From: Jeotgalibacillus soli
Lineage (GTDB): Bacteria > Bacillota > Bacilli > Bacillales > Jeotgalibacillaceae
Direction of reading: 5' to 3'
Assembly (NCBI RefSeq): GCF_000829435.1
Contig: NZ_JXRP01000019.1
Location: forward strand, 62,001 to 126,000
Length of the DNA: 64,000 nucleotides
Shown: positions 9,244 to 19,187 of the stretch, piece after piece
Layout of the letters: every line of letters starts with the position of its first letter
Position numbering within the stretch: position 1 is the stretch's first letter
Notes under the pieces: generated by a model
What the model was told of the DNA's origin: nothing
Seen by the model: the letters and a program-made list of their open reading frames with translations, nothing else
The model's database searches: none
Position numbers and translations under genes: made by a program

Positions 9244-9720
9244 CTAGAGGTTATTAATAGTTCTCCACCACTCACCTGTATCAAACAATACATAGTAGTA
9301 ATTTAAATTCGCGTCCTGATCCTCATACTTAATTTCCCAAACAGGACCAACGCTTTCATAGCCAAGTTTAATCGAAGTCACTTTTGATAGAGAATCTTCT
9401 TGTTCAAGCATAGCAAATACTTCGTCCTGTGTAATACCGTCTTCAAGCTGCCTCGTAACTATTTCTCCTTCATCACGAGGGATCCATGCAACAATTTGTT
9501 CAGTGTCTCTGCTAATACCCGTCACAACCACGTAAGAGTTGGTCCCATTATATATATACTGATCATCAATCGATTGCATTTCAAGGTCATTCTGTGCAAC
9601 CACCACTGCTTCTTCAATTGAAGAAGTTAAAGGCTGCCTTGCAATGACGTAGATTGATATAAAAAGAGTAATGACGACCACAGTCAATAAAGACAGGATA
9701 ATCACGATCCATTTTTTCAT
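9244..9720 (-). CDS. ypmB: YpmB, membrane-anchored extracytoplasmic protein (DUF5590/PepSY-like)
   Basis: 158 residues. One N-terminal membrane segment (about 4-27, WIVIILSLLTVVVITLFISI) is followed by an extracellular part with two PepSY-like alpha/beta units (about 33-80 and 90-155) ending in GEWWRTINNL. The family is conserved next to aspB and has no assigned reaction. RBS and spacing are ordinary. Stop is 16 bp before aspB. Confidence 0.8.
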   Translation of the reverse strand: MKKWIVIILSLLTVVVITLFISIYVIARQPLTSSIEEAVVVAQNDLEMQSIDDQYIYNGTNSYVVVTGISRDTEQIVAWIPRDEGEIVTRQLEDGITQDEVFAMLEQEDSLSKVTSIKLGYESVGPVWEIKYEDQDANLNYYYVLFDTGEWWRTINNL

Positions 9721-9732
9721 GTAATCCCTCGT

Positions 9733-9903
9733 TTATGTTCGATAAATTGTAAATACAGCCTTTTCCTGATTCTCTTGATCCAGTGATAGGCCGAACATTA
9801 AATCTTTATGCTTCAGCGTTCTATTAAGCGCATCCACTACCTTATAAAGATCCGGTGTTTTTTGAATGGTTACAGTGGATAAAACTTCAATTTTACTCTC
9901 CAT
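9733..9903 (-). CDS. ypmA: YpmA, 56-residue conserved protein (DUF4264)
   Basis: Read by hand because it is short: MESKIEVLSTVTIQKTPDLY at the start and FTIYRT at the end, 56 residues. It matches the small YpmA family in size and in position, being the first gene of the ypmA-ypmB-aspB run. GGAGTGAAAGTAG precedes the ATG. Function unknown. Confidence 0.8.
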   Translation of the reverse strand: MESKIEVLSTVTIQKTPDLYKVVDALNRTLKHKDLMFGLSLDQENQEKAVFTIYRT

Positions 9904-9945
9904 CTACTTTCACTCCGTTTTCATATATGCTAGTTTACCCCATTC

Positions 9946-9954
9946 ATTATAACA
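9946..9954 (-). promoter_or_regulatory. Extended -10 promoter upstream of ypmA
   Basis: On the minus strand the sequence is TGTTATAAT, a perfect TATAAT with TGN extension, about 40 bp before the ypmA start. No clear -35 is visible, as is usual for extended -10 promoters. It would drive ypmA, ypmB and aspB. Confidence 0.5.
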
Positions 9955-9991
9955 GTTTTCATAAAGGTTCCGGGAATGAGATTATATATTT

Positions 9992-12778
9992 TTATAACCA
10001 TTGTTCAATCTCATCAACAATCGAATTCAAGTCTCTCTCTTCTAACCGGACATCCGGGATCGAGGAGAGAAAATGACTGCCATATGAAGTTGTCAGCAAA
10101 CGGCGATCAAATACAACAATCAATCCTCTATCCGTTTCATGACGAATCAATCGTCCAAAACCTTGACGAAAACGAATAATTGCTTTAGGTAATGAAACAG
10201 ATAAAAACGGATTTCCTCCTCGTTTTTTCACATTTTCTGATTGAGCTTTTGTTAACGGTTCGTCCGGAGGCGAAAATGGCAGCCGCACAATCACTAGACA
10301 AGATAAGTCTTCTCCAGGAATATCGACTCCCTCCCAAAAGCTGCTCGTTCCAAATAAAATAGCTTTATCAAAACGCTGGAAGTTTCGTGTCAGCTTTGAT
10401 CGGCTGCCTGTCGTAATTCCTTGCGCCATCAAAACAAAGTCTTCCATGAGCCCACTATCTTTCATTAGGTCATATGTGTTTCTTAGCATTTCATGAGAAG
10501 TAAAAAGAACGAGCATCCTGCCTTTTGTTGCTTGACCCATCGCAATTAAATGATCTGTAATCATTTCTATATACTCCTGCTGCGACACGCTCTTAATATC
10601 TGGCAGATCCTTAGGAACCATTAGGCGTACTGCTTTGTCATACTTAAATGGAGATGGCTGAACAGAACAATCAATTAAATCCAGCGGAATTCCCAATCCA
10701 TTTAAAAAATAATCAAAGGAATCATTTACCGTTAATGTGGCAGAGGTTAAAATCACACAACTTTCCTTACTAAAGAAATGTTCCTTCATTTGCTGATCAA
10801 CGTGTATTCGTCTAGAGGTCAACGATAAACTGCCTGGAAGTGATCTCAAATCTCCATCTAACCAAACCACGACATCATCTTCCTGCTTTAAAAAGAATGC
10901 GCGGACGGCGGTTATCCACTCTGACCATTCTAGTAAAAATGAGTAGATTTCTTCAGACAATACCTTTTGATAGTCAGTTAAACGTGAATTGCTCTTCTTC
11001 ACTTGATCCAAATTCGCCTGAAGACATCGATCAATTTGCTTCATGCTTGATAATAATCGTTCAAACGCATAAGTAGCGGCCCGCCATTCAGACGTTTGGA
11101 CAATATCACGATCAATGCTAAGACTGAATTTTTGTCGTCCCTGCCTGATCGTAGCAAAATTTCTAAACAAGCCAGTAAGTATTTGAAATGACGTATCAGC
11201 CTCAGCAGCTACCGTTGCAATCGAATCCTCTGATAAATGAACAATTCCTTCTACCAACGCTAATTCTTTTACTAGGCGGTTCATGCGACCGACTAAAAGA
11301 TCTTGATCAGGTGCACCAAGTTGACCTATTATGTATTTCAAATTCATATAATCAAGCTGCTTGCCCCACTGCGCCCGACATGTATCTTCAAAATGATGAG
11401 CTTCATCTACAATTAGCAAATGATGATCCGGAATAAGCTTTTGCTTTCGAACAGCGTCGTGAACCAGCATAGCATGATTCGTTACAATGATTTGAGCCAT
11501 ATTCGCCTTATTAACAGCTCGTAAATAGAAATCACGTTTTTTCCAAGGATCTTTTTCCTCACCTAGAAACCATCCGTCATGTCGTATTCGATTCCAGAAC
11601 AACCGGCCGCCACTGGTTAAATTAAGCTCGTCTACATCACCAGTAGTGGTTTCTGTCAACCATGTAAGAACCTGCATTTTTGTAAGCACCACATCATATT
11701 GCGCTTCTTCCTCTGCTAGAGACTGTTCAAATTTAAAAATATGCAAATAGTGCCGGCGACTTTTTAAAAGGGCGATCTGCAGCTTATGATGAAAAATCTC
11801 ATTTAGCCACTTGGCTTCTTTTTGAATGATTTGTTCTTGTAATTGAACGGTTTGTGTACTTACAACCACGCGCTTGTGCTGCATGGCATAAAATGCTGCC
11901 GGCAGCAAATAGGCCATTGTTTTTCCAACACCTGTTCCTGCTTCAATTGCCAGATGTCTTTGATGCTCAATTGCGGATTGTACTTGGTGAATCATCGACA
12001 ATTGAGCTTCACGTTTTTCATACGCAGGAAATGCTTTTTCCAGTAATGCTGACCAATCCCTTTTAAGTGAGTGTTCAGAGGGAGACAATACATCCATATT
12101 ATCTTCTCTCTTCAGCGCTATACCGCGAATCACTTCAATATCAGGGGGTAAATTAGGCATGGCATGCCTTTTAACAGCAATCATGCTCGTTAATAGCTGT
12201 GAAATATCACTTTTTAAATGTACAGAGAGCTGTGACATTTTTTCGATCGTCACAAGCGGTAATTTCTCAAGCTTTTCGATGAAATGCTGTAATAGACAGG
12301 CAGTAGCCCATGCGTCACTGTCTGCCTGATGTGGTCTATCATGAAAAAGAGCAAACTGATTTGTTAAATCTGAGAGCTTAAAGCTGTCAGTTGTAGGCAA
12401 TAAAACCCGTGCAAGTTCAACCGTATCAATTACCGGACCTTTCCATTCAGCATATCCTGATTCCTGAAGCTCATTTTGTACAAAAGGCAAATCAAAATGA
12501 ACATTATGCGCAACAAAAACAGCTCCTTCAAGGCGCTCTACAATTTCTCGAGCAATCTCATGAAACGAAGGAGCATTCTTTACCATTTGATCGTTAATTC
12601 CTGTCAGTTCTTCAATAAACGGCGGAATGGGCTGATGCGGATTGATAAAGGATGAATATTGATCCACAATTTCATTGTTCTCTAAAACGACGATCGCTAT
12701 TTGAATCATACGATCACCTTTTTTAGCTGCATTTCCCGTCGTTTCAATATCCACAACAGCCATTTTGTTTTTCAACAT
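9992..12778 (-). CDS. dinG: DinG-type helicase with N-terminal 3'-5' exonuclease domain
   Basis: 928 residues. Residues about 1-180 are a DnaQ-like exonuclease with AVVDIETTG, HNVHFDLPF and HQADSDAWAT. The rest is an XPD/DinG superfamily 2 helicase: Walker A AGTGVGKTMAYLLPA, DEAH box VDEAHHFED, and GTSSFWEGVDIPGEDLS with FRQGFGRLIRHETDRG near the end. The Fe-S Cys cluster of E. coli DinG is not obvious, as in other Firmicute exonuclease-DinG fusions. The ATG at 12778 has AAAGG 11 bases upstream; a GTG at 12787 is too close to it. Likely role: unwinding and trimming of DNA structures or R-loops during repair. Confidence 0.9.
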   Translation of the reverse strand: MLKNKMAVVDIETTGNAAKKGDRMIQIAIVVLENNEIVDQYSSFINPHQPIPPFIEELTGINDQMVKNAPSFHEIAREIVERLEGAVFVAHNVHFDLPFVQNELQESGYAEWKGPVIDTVELARVLLPTTDSFKLSDLTNQFALFHDRPHQADSDAWATACLLQHFIEKLEKLPLVTIEKMSQLSVHLKSDISQLLTSMIAVKRHAMPNLPPDIEVIRGIALKREDNMDVLSPSEHSLKRDWSALLEKAFPAYEKREAQLSMIHQVQSAIEHQRHLAIEAGTGVGKTMAYLLPAAFYAMQHKRVVVSTQTVQLQEQIIQKEAKWLNEIFHHKLQIALLKSRRHYLHIFKFEQSLAEEEAQYDVVLTKMQVLTWLTETTTGDVDELNLTSGGRLFWNRIRHDGWFLGEEKDPWKKRDFYLRAVNKANMAQIIVTNHAMLVHDAVRKQKLIPDHHLLIVDEAHHFEDTCRAQWGKQLDYMNLKYIIGQLGAPDQDLLVGRMNRLVKELALVEGIVHLSEDSIATVAAEADTSFQILTGLFRNFATIRQGRQKFSLSIDRDIVQTSEWRAATYAFERLLSSMKQIDRCLQANLDQVKKSNSRLTDYQKVLSEEIYSFLLEWSEWITAVRAFFLKQEDDVVVWLDGDLRSLPGSLSLTSRRIHVDQQMKEHFFSKESCVILTSATLTVNDSFDYFLNGLGIPLDLIDCSVQPSPFKYDKAVRLMVPKDLPDIKSVSQQEYIEMITDHLIAMGQATKGRMLVLFTSHEMLRNTYDLMKDSGLMEDFVLMAQGITTGSRSKLTRNFQRFDKAILFGTSSFWEGVDIPGEDLSCLVIVRLPFSPPDEPLTKAQSENVKKRGGNPFLSVSLPKAIIRFRQGFGRLIRHETDRGLIVVFDRRLLTTSYGSHFLSSIPDVRLEERDLNSIVDEIEQWL

Positions 12779-12848
12779 TGCCGTCACAACCTTTACTTCT
12801 ATTCAAAAAGCTTGCTTACATTTTTTTACTTTATCCATATCTCATTCA

Positions 12849-13235
12849 CTACGAGATAATGGTTGCTTCTGGTTCGTGATTAATCATCTCAACAATTTCA
12901 TTATCCTCATTCATTATTGCAACCTTAGGCTGATGGTATCTTGCTTTTTCATCCGGGACCATCATATATGAAATTATAATGACAACATCGCCTTCTTGAA
13001 CCAAGCGTGCCGCAGCACCATTGATACAAATAACCCCGCTGCCTCGCTTCCCCTTAATGATATACGTTTCAAAACGAGCACCATTATTATTGTTTACAAT
13101 TTGGACCTTTTCATTAGGATACATACCTACAGCGTCTAGGATATCCTCATCAATGGTGATGCTTCCAACATAATTTAAATTGGCCTCTGTCACTCGAGCA
13201 CGGTGAATTTTACCGTTCATCATTGTTCGAAACAT
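12849..13235 (-). CDS. panD: Aspartate 1-decarboxylase precursor
   Basis: 128 residues; makes beta-alanine from aspartate for pantothenate. The self-processing site Gly-Ser is in [14 protein letters not shown] (Ser near residue 25 becomes the pyruvoyl group); [13 protein letters not shown] and [14 protein letters not shown] are also typical. It is the last gene of panB-panC-panD, two bases after panC. Confidence 0.96.
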   Translation of the reverse strand: MFRTMMNGKIHRARVTEANLNYVGSITIDEDILDAVGMYPNEKVQIVNNNNGARFETYIIKGKRGSGVICINGAAARLVQEGDVVIIISYMMVPDEKARYHQPKVAIMNEDNEIVEMINHEPEATIIS

Positions 13236-13237
13236 TC

Positions 13238-14086
13238 TTAACCCTCCTCTAACGTAAACACAACATTGTCAATTAATCGAGCCTGTGAAAATTGCACCGC
13301 TAGCGCAATGATCACTGTGCCTTTAGCAAATTGAATTTTCTCAAGATACGGATAACTCAGCATTTCTATATAATCAATTTTTCCGCTCGTATTATTTAAG
13401 ATGATTGATTCAGTCTCTTTCAGTATTTCCTCTGTAGAATGATTTTTTGCAAGTTTTTTTGCATGCGTTAATGCTTTGAACAAGAAAGGGGCCTCTTCGC
13501 GTTCCTGATTACTTAAATAAACATTTCTAGAGCTTTTCGCCAAACCGTCTGACTCTCGTACCGTGTCAATAGCAACAATTTTCACTGGATAGCGATATGC
13601 TTCGACAAGCCCCTGCACAACCGCTACCTGCTGTGCATCCTTACGGCCAAAGTAGGCGACTGTAGGCTGAACGACATGAAATAAAATTGAAAGGACTGTT
13701 ACAACACCATCAAAGTGACCAGGTCGTGAAACACCACATAAACGATCTGTACGTTTTACTGCCACCATTTTCACGGGCAGTTCTTGTGGGTATAGCTCCT
13801 TAGCAGTTGGGCAAAATAACACGTCAACTCCAGCAGCTTCTGCATGTTTTTGATCCTGTTCTATATTACGCGGATAAAGTTCAAAATCTTCATTTGGTCC
13901 GAATTGCAATGGATTGACAAATATGCTCATCACTGTAATGTCACACGCTTGAGTTGATTGTTGAACAAGTGTTAAGTGTCCCTCGTGTAAAAAACCCATC
14001 GTTGGAACAAACCCAACTGATTTCCCTTCCACTCTCCACTTTCCTGCTTGCTCTTGCATTTCGTTTACAGATGTTATAATTTTCAC
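13238..14086 (-). CDS. panC: Pantothenate synthetase
   Basis: 282 residues; ATP-dependent joining of pantoate and beta-alanine. Signatures: [15 protein letters not shown] with the HIGH-like motif, [27 protein letters not shown] and the KMSKS-like [12 protein letters not shown]. The start is GTG; the GTGA shared with the panB stop indicates translational coupling. Confidence 0.96.
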   Translation of the reverse strand: MKIITSVNEMQEQAGKWRVEGKSVGFVPTMGFLHEGHLTLVQQSTQACDITVMSIFVNPLQFGPNEDFELYPRNIEQDQKHAEAAGVDVLFCPTAKELYPQELPVKMVAVKRTDRLCGVSRPGHFDGVVTVLSILFHVVQPTVAYFGRKDAQQVAVVQGLVEAYRYPVKIVAIDTVRESDGLAKSSRNVYLSNQEREEAPFLFKALTHAKKLAKNHSTEEILKETESIILNNTSGKIDYIEMLSYPYLEKIQFAKGTVIIALAVQFSQARLIDNVVFTLEEG

Positions 14087-14922
14087 CCTGATGATCCCCC
14101 GTACAATGCAATTCGTTCTTCTTCTTTCATAGAAAAAGAATAGTCATAATTCGGAAATGTACCGTTTCGAACTTCTTCAATATATTTATTAAGCCCCTGC
14201 TCCATTTCGTCTGAAGCATTGGCAAATTTTTTGACGAATTTAGGTAATCGATGATCCCCGTAACCAACAAGATCATGATAAACGAGTACTTGGCCATCTG
14301 CTTGAACACCTGCACCAATACCAATGGTCGGGATTTCTATCGCATTTGTAACCTGCTCGGTTATTTCCTGAGGTATACATTCTAGAACGACTGCAAAAGC
14401 ACCTGCCTGCTGGCATGCTTTTGCATCAGCGATTAGCTGTTTCCCTTGCTCAGCTGTTTTCGCCTGAACTTTATAGCCACCGAGCACTCCCGCTGACTGT
14501 GGAAGCAATCCTAAATGTGCCATAACTGGAACACCAGCATTGGTTAGTGCTTCGATCATTGTGATTACCTCACCGGCTCCTTCTACCTTTACAGCATGAG
14601 CTCCTGTTTCTTGCAGCAGCCTTGTAGCAGCCTTTAATGTTTCTTCTTTTGATAAGTGATACGTCATAAAAGGCATATCAATAACAATAAATGTATGAGA
14701 GGCTCCTCGTTTTACTGCTTTGCCGTGGTGAATCATATCATTTAATGTAACTGGTACAGTTGAATCGTAGCCTAATACAACCATTCCAAGTGAATCACCT
14801 ACAAGAATTAGATCCGTTCCGACTTTTTCCACAAGCTTAGCCGTGGGGAAATCATAAGCTGTTACCATCGTAATCTTTTCATTCTGCTGCTTCATCTTAA
14901 TGAAATCTGTCGTTTGCTTCAT
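14083..14922 (-). CDS. panB: 3-methyl-2-oxobutanoate hydroxymethyltransferase
   Basis: 279 residues; transfers a hydroxymethyl group from 5,10-methylene-THF to ketoisovalerate to give ketopantoate, the first step of pantothenate synthesis. Signatures: [43 protein letters not shown] and [26 protein letters not shown] precedes the ATG. The 250-bp leader holds a hairpin, a possible antiterminator, a terminator and a small ORF, so expression is probably controlled by attenuation. Confidence 0.96.
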   Translation of the reverse strand: MKQTTDFIKMKQQNEKITMVTAYDFPTAKLVEKVGTDLILVGDSLGMVVLGYDSTVPVTLNDMIHHGKAVKRGASHTFIVIDMPFMTYHLSKEETLKAATRLLQETGAHAVKVEGAGEVITMIEALTNAGVPVMAHLGLLPQSAGVLGGYKVQAKTAEQGKQLIADAKACQQAGAFAVVLECIPQEITEQVTNAIEIPTIGIGAGVQADGQVLVYHDLVGYGDHRLPKFVKKFANASDEMEQGLNKYIEEVRNGTFPNYDYSFSMKEEERIALYGGSSG

Positions 14923-14980
14923 CGTTCACTCCTCCTTATTAAATAATGAGAGGGTAACGAAACAACGCACTGGCTGATAA

Positions 14981-15016
14981 ACAAAAAGAAACCCCTCATT
15001 TAGACAGAAGGATTCC
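14981..15016 (-). terminator. Leader terminator (attenuator) upstream of panB
   Basis: On the minus strand GGAATCCTTC (15007-15016) pairs with GAGGGGTTTC (14988-14997) over 10 bp including G-U pairs, with a 9-nt loop, followed by TTTTTGTTT. It lies 59 bp before the panB start, so it can only act as an attenuator. Its 5' arm can instead pair with GAAGGTTC at 15092-15099 (eight pairs, one bulged U), a candidate antiterminator. Confidence 0.55.
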
Positions 15017-15031
15017 AATTAGATCATTCAT
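14996..15031 (-). CDS. Putative 11-residue leader peptide of panB
   Basis: ATG at 15031 encodes MNDLIGILLSK then TGA. A consensus Shine-Dalgarno GGAGG (15041-15045) lies nine bases upstream, far better than chance. Five of 11 codons are Leu or Ile. Codons 5-10 form the 5' arm of the leader terminator, so a translating ribosome would mask it. No homologue is known to me; whether it is translated is unproven. Confidence 0.4.
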   Translation of the reverse strand: MNDLIGILLSK

Positions 15032-15091
15032 TGTTTCGATCCTCCGTCCCTGTCGCGCAATGGATCAAGGCAGAAATAACTATTAACTTTT

Positions 15092-15124
15092 GAACCTTCG
15101 GGTGCAGTTCATTTGATACTGCCC
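15092..15124 (-). promoter_or_regulatory. Bulged-A hairpin in panB leader (pan motif-like) plus antiterminator strand
   Basis: On the minus strand GGGCAGT (15118-15124) pairs with ACTGCACCC (15100-15108) as seven base pairs with a single bulged A and loop ATCAAATGA. Directly 3' is GAAGGTTC (15092-15099), complementary to the terminator 5' arm. A pan RNA motif with bulged adenosines is known upstream of panB in Firmicutes; assignment to it is from remembered description, not a covariance search. Confidence 0.45.
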
Positions 15125-15130
15125 ACTGCA

Positions 15131-15139
15131 AGTATACCA
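15131..15139 (-). promoter_or_regulatory. Extended -10 promoter of the panBCD leader
   Basis: Minus-strand TGGTATACT (TGN plus TATACT) lies about seven bases before the predicted pan hairpin, which would put the hairpin at the very 5' end of the transcript. No good -35 is seen; the region upstream is A-rich. Confidence 0.5.
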
Positions 15140-15170
15140 GATGATAAGGTTTTTTAGCGATCATTTCTAC

Positions 15171-16151
15171 TTATAACCACTCAATATCTGCAGAATAAAT
15201 TGGATGAACTACACCATCCTTGTCTTCGAGCAATAGGACCCCCTCATCTGTGATGCCCAAAGCAACGCCCGAAATGGAGTCGTGTAATGTTCGAGCAGTT
15301 ATATGTTTACCGATCGTAACGGCGTAGCTTTCCCATAACAGCTTGATGGGTTCAAAGCCTTTATCCATATACATCTTATAGTAGCGCTCAATATGAAATA
15401 ACACACGTTGAACTAATTTAGCTCTGGAAACGGGTTCTCCCTTTGCAAGAGCGAGCGAGGTAGCAATTTCATGAAGTTCTTCCGGAAAATCAGCTTGCTT
15501 TTGGTTAACATTCATACCCATTCCGATAATTAAAGAATAAATTCTTTCACTGTCTGCTTGTAGTTCAGTTAAAATTCCCGTTATTTTTTTGCCGTCTATT
15601 AGAAGATCGTTTGGCCATTTTATCTGCACCTGCAGTCCACAAACTTCTTCAATTGCCTGAACAATCGCTACCGATGTAATTAATGTAAATTGCGGAGCTT
15701 TTTGAGGTGGCAGTTCAGGGCGAAGAAGCAAACTCATCCAGATTCCCGTGCCTGGTGGTGAATACCATTGCCTCGACATCCTGCCACGACCAGTCTTTTG
15801 TTCCTCAGCGATCACAAGCGTCCCTTCTGGAGCTGATTCTTGGGCTAATTGATGTGCAATTTTCTGAGTCGAATCTAACGTCTGGTAAAAAACGATATTT
15901 CTTCCGAGTTGTTCGGTTTCCAAGCCCAGTAAGATATCATTTTCTGTGACTAAGTCACTTCTCCCAACAAGACGATATCCTTTTTTTCTTCTCGATTCAA
16001 TGGTAAATCCATCCCGCCTTAGTTCTTCGATATGCTTCCAAATAGCTGTTCTTGTACAGGAGGCTTCATACGCAAGTTCTTGACCCGAGACAAATTCATC
16101 TTTGTGTGCCGTCAATGATGACAATAAAGCTTCCCTTATTTTTGATGCCAT
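15171..16151 (-). CDS. birA: Bifunctional biotin-protein ligase / biotin repressor
   Basis: 326 residues. An N-terminal winged helix (SGQELAYEASCTRTAIWKH, about 20-45) binds the biotin operator; the ligase core has the adenylation loop GRGRMSRQWYSPPGTGIW and IKWPNDLLIDGKKITGIL; a C-terminal SH3-like cap follows. The enzyme loads biotin onto acetyl-CoA and pyruvate carboxylases. I chose the ATG at 16151 (GGTGA six bases upstream), which overlaps the cca stop by 16 bp; a GTG at 16163 is possible. Confidence 0.93.
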   Translation of the reverse strand: MASKIREALLSSLTAHKDEFVSGQELAYEASCTRTAIWKHIEELRRDGFTIESRRKKGYRLVGRSDLVTENDILLGLETEQLGRNIVFYQTLDSTQKIAHQLAQESAPEGTLVIAEEQKTGRGRMSRQWYSPPGTGIWMSLLLRPELPPQKAPQFTLITSVAIVQAIEEVCGLQVQIKWPNDLLIDGKKITGILTELQADSERIYSLIIGMGMNVNQKQADFPEELHEIATSLALAKGEPVSRAKLVQRVLFHIERYYKMYMDKGFEPIKLLWESYAVTIGKHITARTLHDSISGVALGITDEGVLLLEDKDGVVHPIYSADIEWL

Positions 16152-17326
16152 TGCTTCACCCACTCTTTTATTTCATTTTCATTATTTTCAATGGAACCTT
16201 CTATCACCTTTTGTTCGATATCTTGGATTAAAGCGCCAAGCCAACGACCCGGTTTTCCTCCTATCCAAGCCTGCAGTAATTTCCCATTTACTTTTAACTC
16301 AGCCCGGTTTTTAATGGGAAGTGAATCCCACATGTCGTGAAGCGGCTGTTTTTCATTTTTGCAAGCTGTTAGATACAAATATAGGCTTTGAGTCTGTAAT
16401 GCAAGCGGTAGGCCGGTTTGATAAAGGGAAAAGGGTGTGTATGGATGAGAATATCGTTTGTTCATCTGTATAATAAGCTGTTCAATCTCTTTTACACGCT
16501 TCATGGAATGTCTCCACATTTTTAAATACGAAGGCACATCTCTAATATTTAGTCGGATGACGATAAGCGCCCATCGTTCTATTAAGGATAATCCTTCCAT
16601 GTCATCCATTAACAATTGATCAAGCTTAGCGGTATGATCAAAGCCCGGGAGAAATGGAAGCAAATCGGTCTCGTGTAAATACTTCAGTGCGTCTTTAACA
16701 TTTGGACCATTGAGTAATTTATCGAACTCCATTCTTTTTCTTTCAACCGCTACATATGTAAGAAGGGCTTTTTGACGACTCATCGCTCTAATGGCTTCTT
16801 TATCAATGGAAAATCCCAACTGAGATGCAAACCGAGCCGCGCGGAGCATTCTAAGCGCATCTTCAGAAAAACGCTCAGCAGCTGTTCCAACTGTACGAAT
16901 TACTCTTTCATTTATAGCGGCCCTGCCTTCATAAAAATCGACAAGCTCACCTGAAGTAGATAATGCCATGGCATTCATTGTAAAATCCCTGCGTTTTAAA
17001 TCTTCATCCAGTGAACGAACAAAAGACACTTCATCTGGTCTTCTATGGTCACTGTATGTTCCTTCTGAACGAAAGGTTGTAATCTCAAACGCTTCTTTAT
17101 TAACTAAAACGAGTACAGTCCCATGCTCTATACCGACATCAACGGTTTTTGAAAAGATTTCTTTAATCTCTTCTGGTGTTGCAGAAGTCGCAATATCAAT
17201 ATCGTTAATTTGTCTATCTAGAAGACAGTCTCTCACACATCCTCCAACAAAATAAGCTTCATAGCCCTTGGATTCGATTTTTTCAAGAACTGGCATTGCT
17301 TTTAAAAATGGTGCTGATAGCCTCAT
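16136..17326 (-). CDS. cca: CCA-adding tRNA nucleotidyltransferase
   Basis: 396 residues; builds or repairs the 3' CCA of tRNA. Class II nucleotidyltransferase head with [20 protein letters not shown] (metal-binding DxD), [10 protein letters not shown], and [14 protein letters not shown]; the neck, body and tail follow without obvious HD domain, as in Bacillus Cca. It starts one base pattern (ATGA) inside the bshA stop region, so the run bshB1-bshA-cca-birA is likely one transcript. Confidence 0.94.
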   Translation of the reverse strand: MRLSAPFLKAMPVLEKIESKGYEAYFVGGCVRDCLLDRQINDIDIATSATPEEIKEIFSKTVDVGIEHGTVLVLVNKEAFEITTFRSEGTYSDHRRPDEVSFVRSLDEDLKRRDFTMNAMALSTSGELVDFYEGRAAINERVIRTVGTAAERFSEDALRMLRAARFASQLGFSIDKEAIRAMSRQKALLTYVAVERKRMEFDKLLNGPNVKDALKYLHETDLLPFLPGFDHTAKLDQLLMDDMEGLSLIERWALIVIRLNIRDVPSYLKMWRHSMKRVKEIEQLIIQMNKRYSHPYTPFSLYQTGLPLALQTQSLYLYLTACKNEKQPLHDMWDSLPIKNRAELKVNGKLLQAWIGGKPGRWLGALIQDIEQKVIEGSIENNENEIKEWVKQWHQK

Positions 17327-18465
17327 AGAGATACCACCTTATGGTTTAGTACCTCCATGTATAGTTTCTCATATTGTTTGACGATTTCACTCGAACGAAA
17401 CCGATTTTGAACTGTCCATAAAGCGTGACTTGACATTTTTTCATACAACTCATCATCTGTTAATAGTTCATATGCCTTTTTAGCGATTGTTTGAACATCC
17501 CCGACTTCGCATATGTAACCATTCTTTTCATCTTCAATCACTTCCGGTATACCGCCTACATTTGTTCCAATACAAGGTACACCGCACGCCATTGCTTCTA
17601 GGGCGACCAGTCCAAAGCTCTCTTTCTCAGACAGCAGAAGCTTCAAATCACTAATTGAATAAAGTTCTTCTAAGTTATCTTGTTTTCCAAGAAACTTCAC
17701 GTCATCATCGATCCCTAGCTCTCTCACTTGTTTACAAATCGTTGACATTTCAGGTCCATCCCCTACGAGCAGAAGCTTTACCTTCATTTGTTTGCGCACT
17801 TTAGCAAATGCCTCAACAACATCCTGCACCTTTTTAACTGCTCTGAAATTGGAAACATGAATCATCACTTTTGTATTTTTCTCTATCCCGTATTCTTCTT
17901 TTAATCGAGTAGATGGATTTTTCTTATACACTCGTTCATCAATAAAATTATGGATCACGTCTAATGATTTATCAGGTGCAATCAATTCATGTGTTTGTTT
18001 AGCAAGTGCATGTGATACGGTTGTTACTCGATCGGACTGTTCAATACCAAACTTTATGGCATCAGTTAATGATGGATCATATCCAAGAACAGTAATGTCC
18101 GTTCCGTGTAATGTGGTCACAATACCAACAGAGGACTTGGCCATCTGCTTTCCAATAATTGCGCAAACCGCATGGGGGATCGCATAATGGACATGCAGAA
18201 TATCTAGCTTTTCTCGCTTGATGACCTCCGCCATTTTACTTGCTAGCGCAATATCATAGGGAGGGAACTGAAAAACAGAATAATGATTTACTTCTACCTG
18301 GTGAAAATATATATTTGAATACATTTTATTTAATCGAAACGGAACACTCGATGTAATAAAGTGAATTTCATGACCATTTTCGGCTAGAAGCTTACCTAGT
18401 TCAGTCGCAACAACACCAGATCCTCCAACTGTTGGGTAACAGGTAATTCCAATTTTTAACTTCAT
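17323..18465 (-). CDS. bshA: N-acetyl-alpha-D-glucosaminyl L-malate synthase
   Basis: 380 residues; GT4 retaining glycosyltransferase that joins UDP-GlcNAc to L-malate, the first step of bacillithiol synthesis. Features: N-terminal [56 protein letters not shown], and the C-terminal nucleotide-binding [14 protein letters not shown]. It overlaps bshB1 by 4 bp and cca by 4 bp. Confidence 0.94.
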   Translation of the reverse strand: MKLKIGITCYPTVGGSGVVATELGKLLAENGHEIHFITSSVPFRLNKMYSNIYFHQVEVNHYSVFQFPPYDIALASKMAEVIKREKLDILHVHYAIPHAVCAIIGKQMAKSSVGIVTTLHGTDITVLGYDPSLTDAIKFGIEQSDRVTTVSHALAKQTHELIAPDKSLDVIHNFIDERVYKKNPSTRLKEEYGIEKNTKVMIHVSNFRAVKKVQDVVEAFAKVRKQMKVKLLLVGDGPEMSTICKQVRELGIDDDVKFLGKQDNLEELYSISDLKLLLSEKESFGLVALEAMACGVPCIGTNVGGIPEVIEDEKNGYICEVGDVQTIAKKAYELLTDDELYEKMSSHALWTVQNRFRSSEIVKQYEKLYMEVLNHKVVSL

Positions 18466-19172
18466 CGTTCATCTCCTAGCAGATCATAATCAAGTACCAC
18501 TGGTTTTGCCGACATAAATCCTTCCGCATAGGCAACCTGCACTTCTTTTCCAAATAAACGGTCACGGGCTTTGACTCCTTCCACATATCCATCTGTTAGT
18601 GGCGTCTCTACACCCTTTTCTGGCTGAAATTGACTTTTATAAGCTAATAAACTCTTCATCTTGATGTCCATTTCACTAGAAATATCTACAACAAAATCAG
18701 GATGATGAAAGCCATTAATCATATAATAGTAAAGGGACAAACTTTTATGGGCAGGCCTATTAAGATTTGTCTTATAACGATGAATACTAGCAGAGAATGC
18801 AGCCTCAGTAATCAGACGCGACGCATTTCCATGATCCGGATGCCGATCAACCTCGTAAGGAGCGAACAGAATACGCGGTTTGTATTTACGAATTACATCT
18901 ACGACCGCATTAATTTGCTCTGGTGTCGATGTAATTCCGCGATCAGGAAGAGAAAGGTTAATTCGTTTTGTAACACCAAGTATTTCTCCTGCTGTGGAAG
19001 CCTCGTTTTGTCTTATTTCGGGAGTTCCGTTTGAAGACAGCTCAGCTTTTGTTAAATCGCATAAAACCACCCGGCTGCCCCTTTTTGACCATTTTACGAT
19101 TGTACCGCCCATGCCAATCTCGATGTCATCCGCATGAGCACCAAATGCAAGGATATCTACGGGCTGATTCAT
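18462..19172 (-). CDS. bshB1: Bacillithiol biosynthesis deacetylase BshB1
   Basis: 236 residues; PIG-L/LmbE-type zinc deacetylase acting on GlcNAc-malate, second step of bacillithiol synthesis. Zinc ligands are in [15 protein letters not shown] (HxxD-like AHADD) and [14 protein letters not shown]. It is directly upstream of bshA and downstream of mgsA, the same grouping as in B. subtilis. Confidence 0.94.
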   Translation of the reverse strand: MNQPVDILAFGAHADDIEIGMGGTIVKWSKRGSRVVLCDLTKAELSSNGTPEIRQNEASTAGEILGVTKRINLSLPDRGITSTPEQINAVVDVIRKYKPRILFAPYEVDRHPDHGNASRLITEAAFSASIHRYKTNLNRPAHKSLSLYYYMINGFHHPDFVVDISSEMDIKMKSLLAYKSQFQPEKGVETPLTDGYVEGVKARDRLFGKEVQVAYAEGFMSAKPVVLDYDLLGDER

Positions 19173-19187
19173 GTTAGACCCTCTTTT

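Noticed and set aside
14923-15170. T-box leader upstream of panB
   Set aside because: The T-box core AGGGTGGNACCGCG is absent and no specifier stem is seen; the hairpin at the 5' end fits a pan-type element instead.
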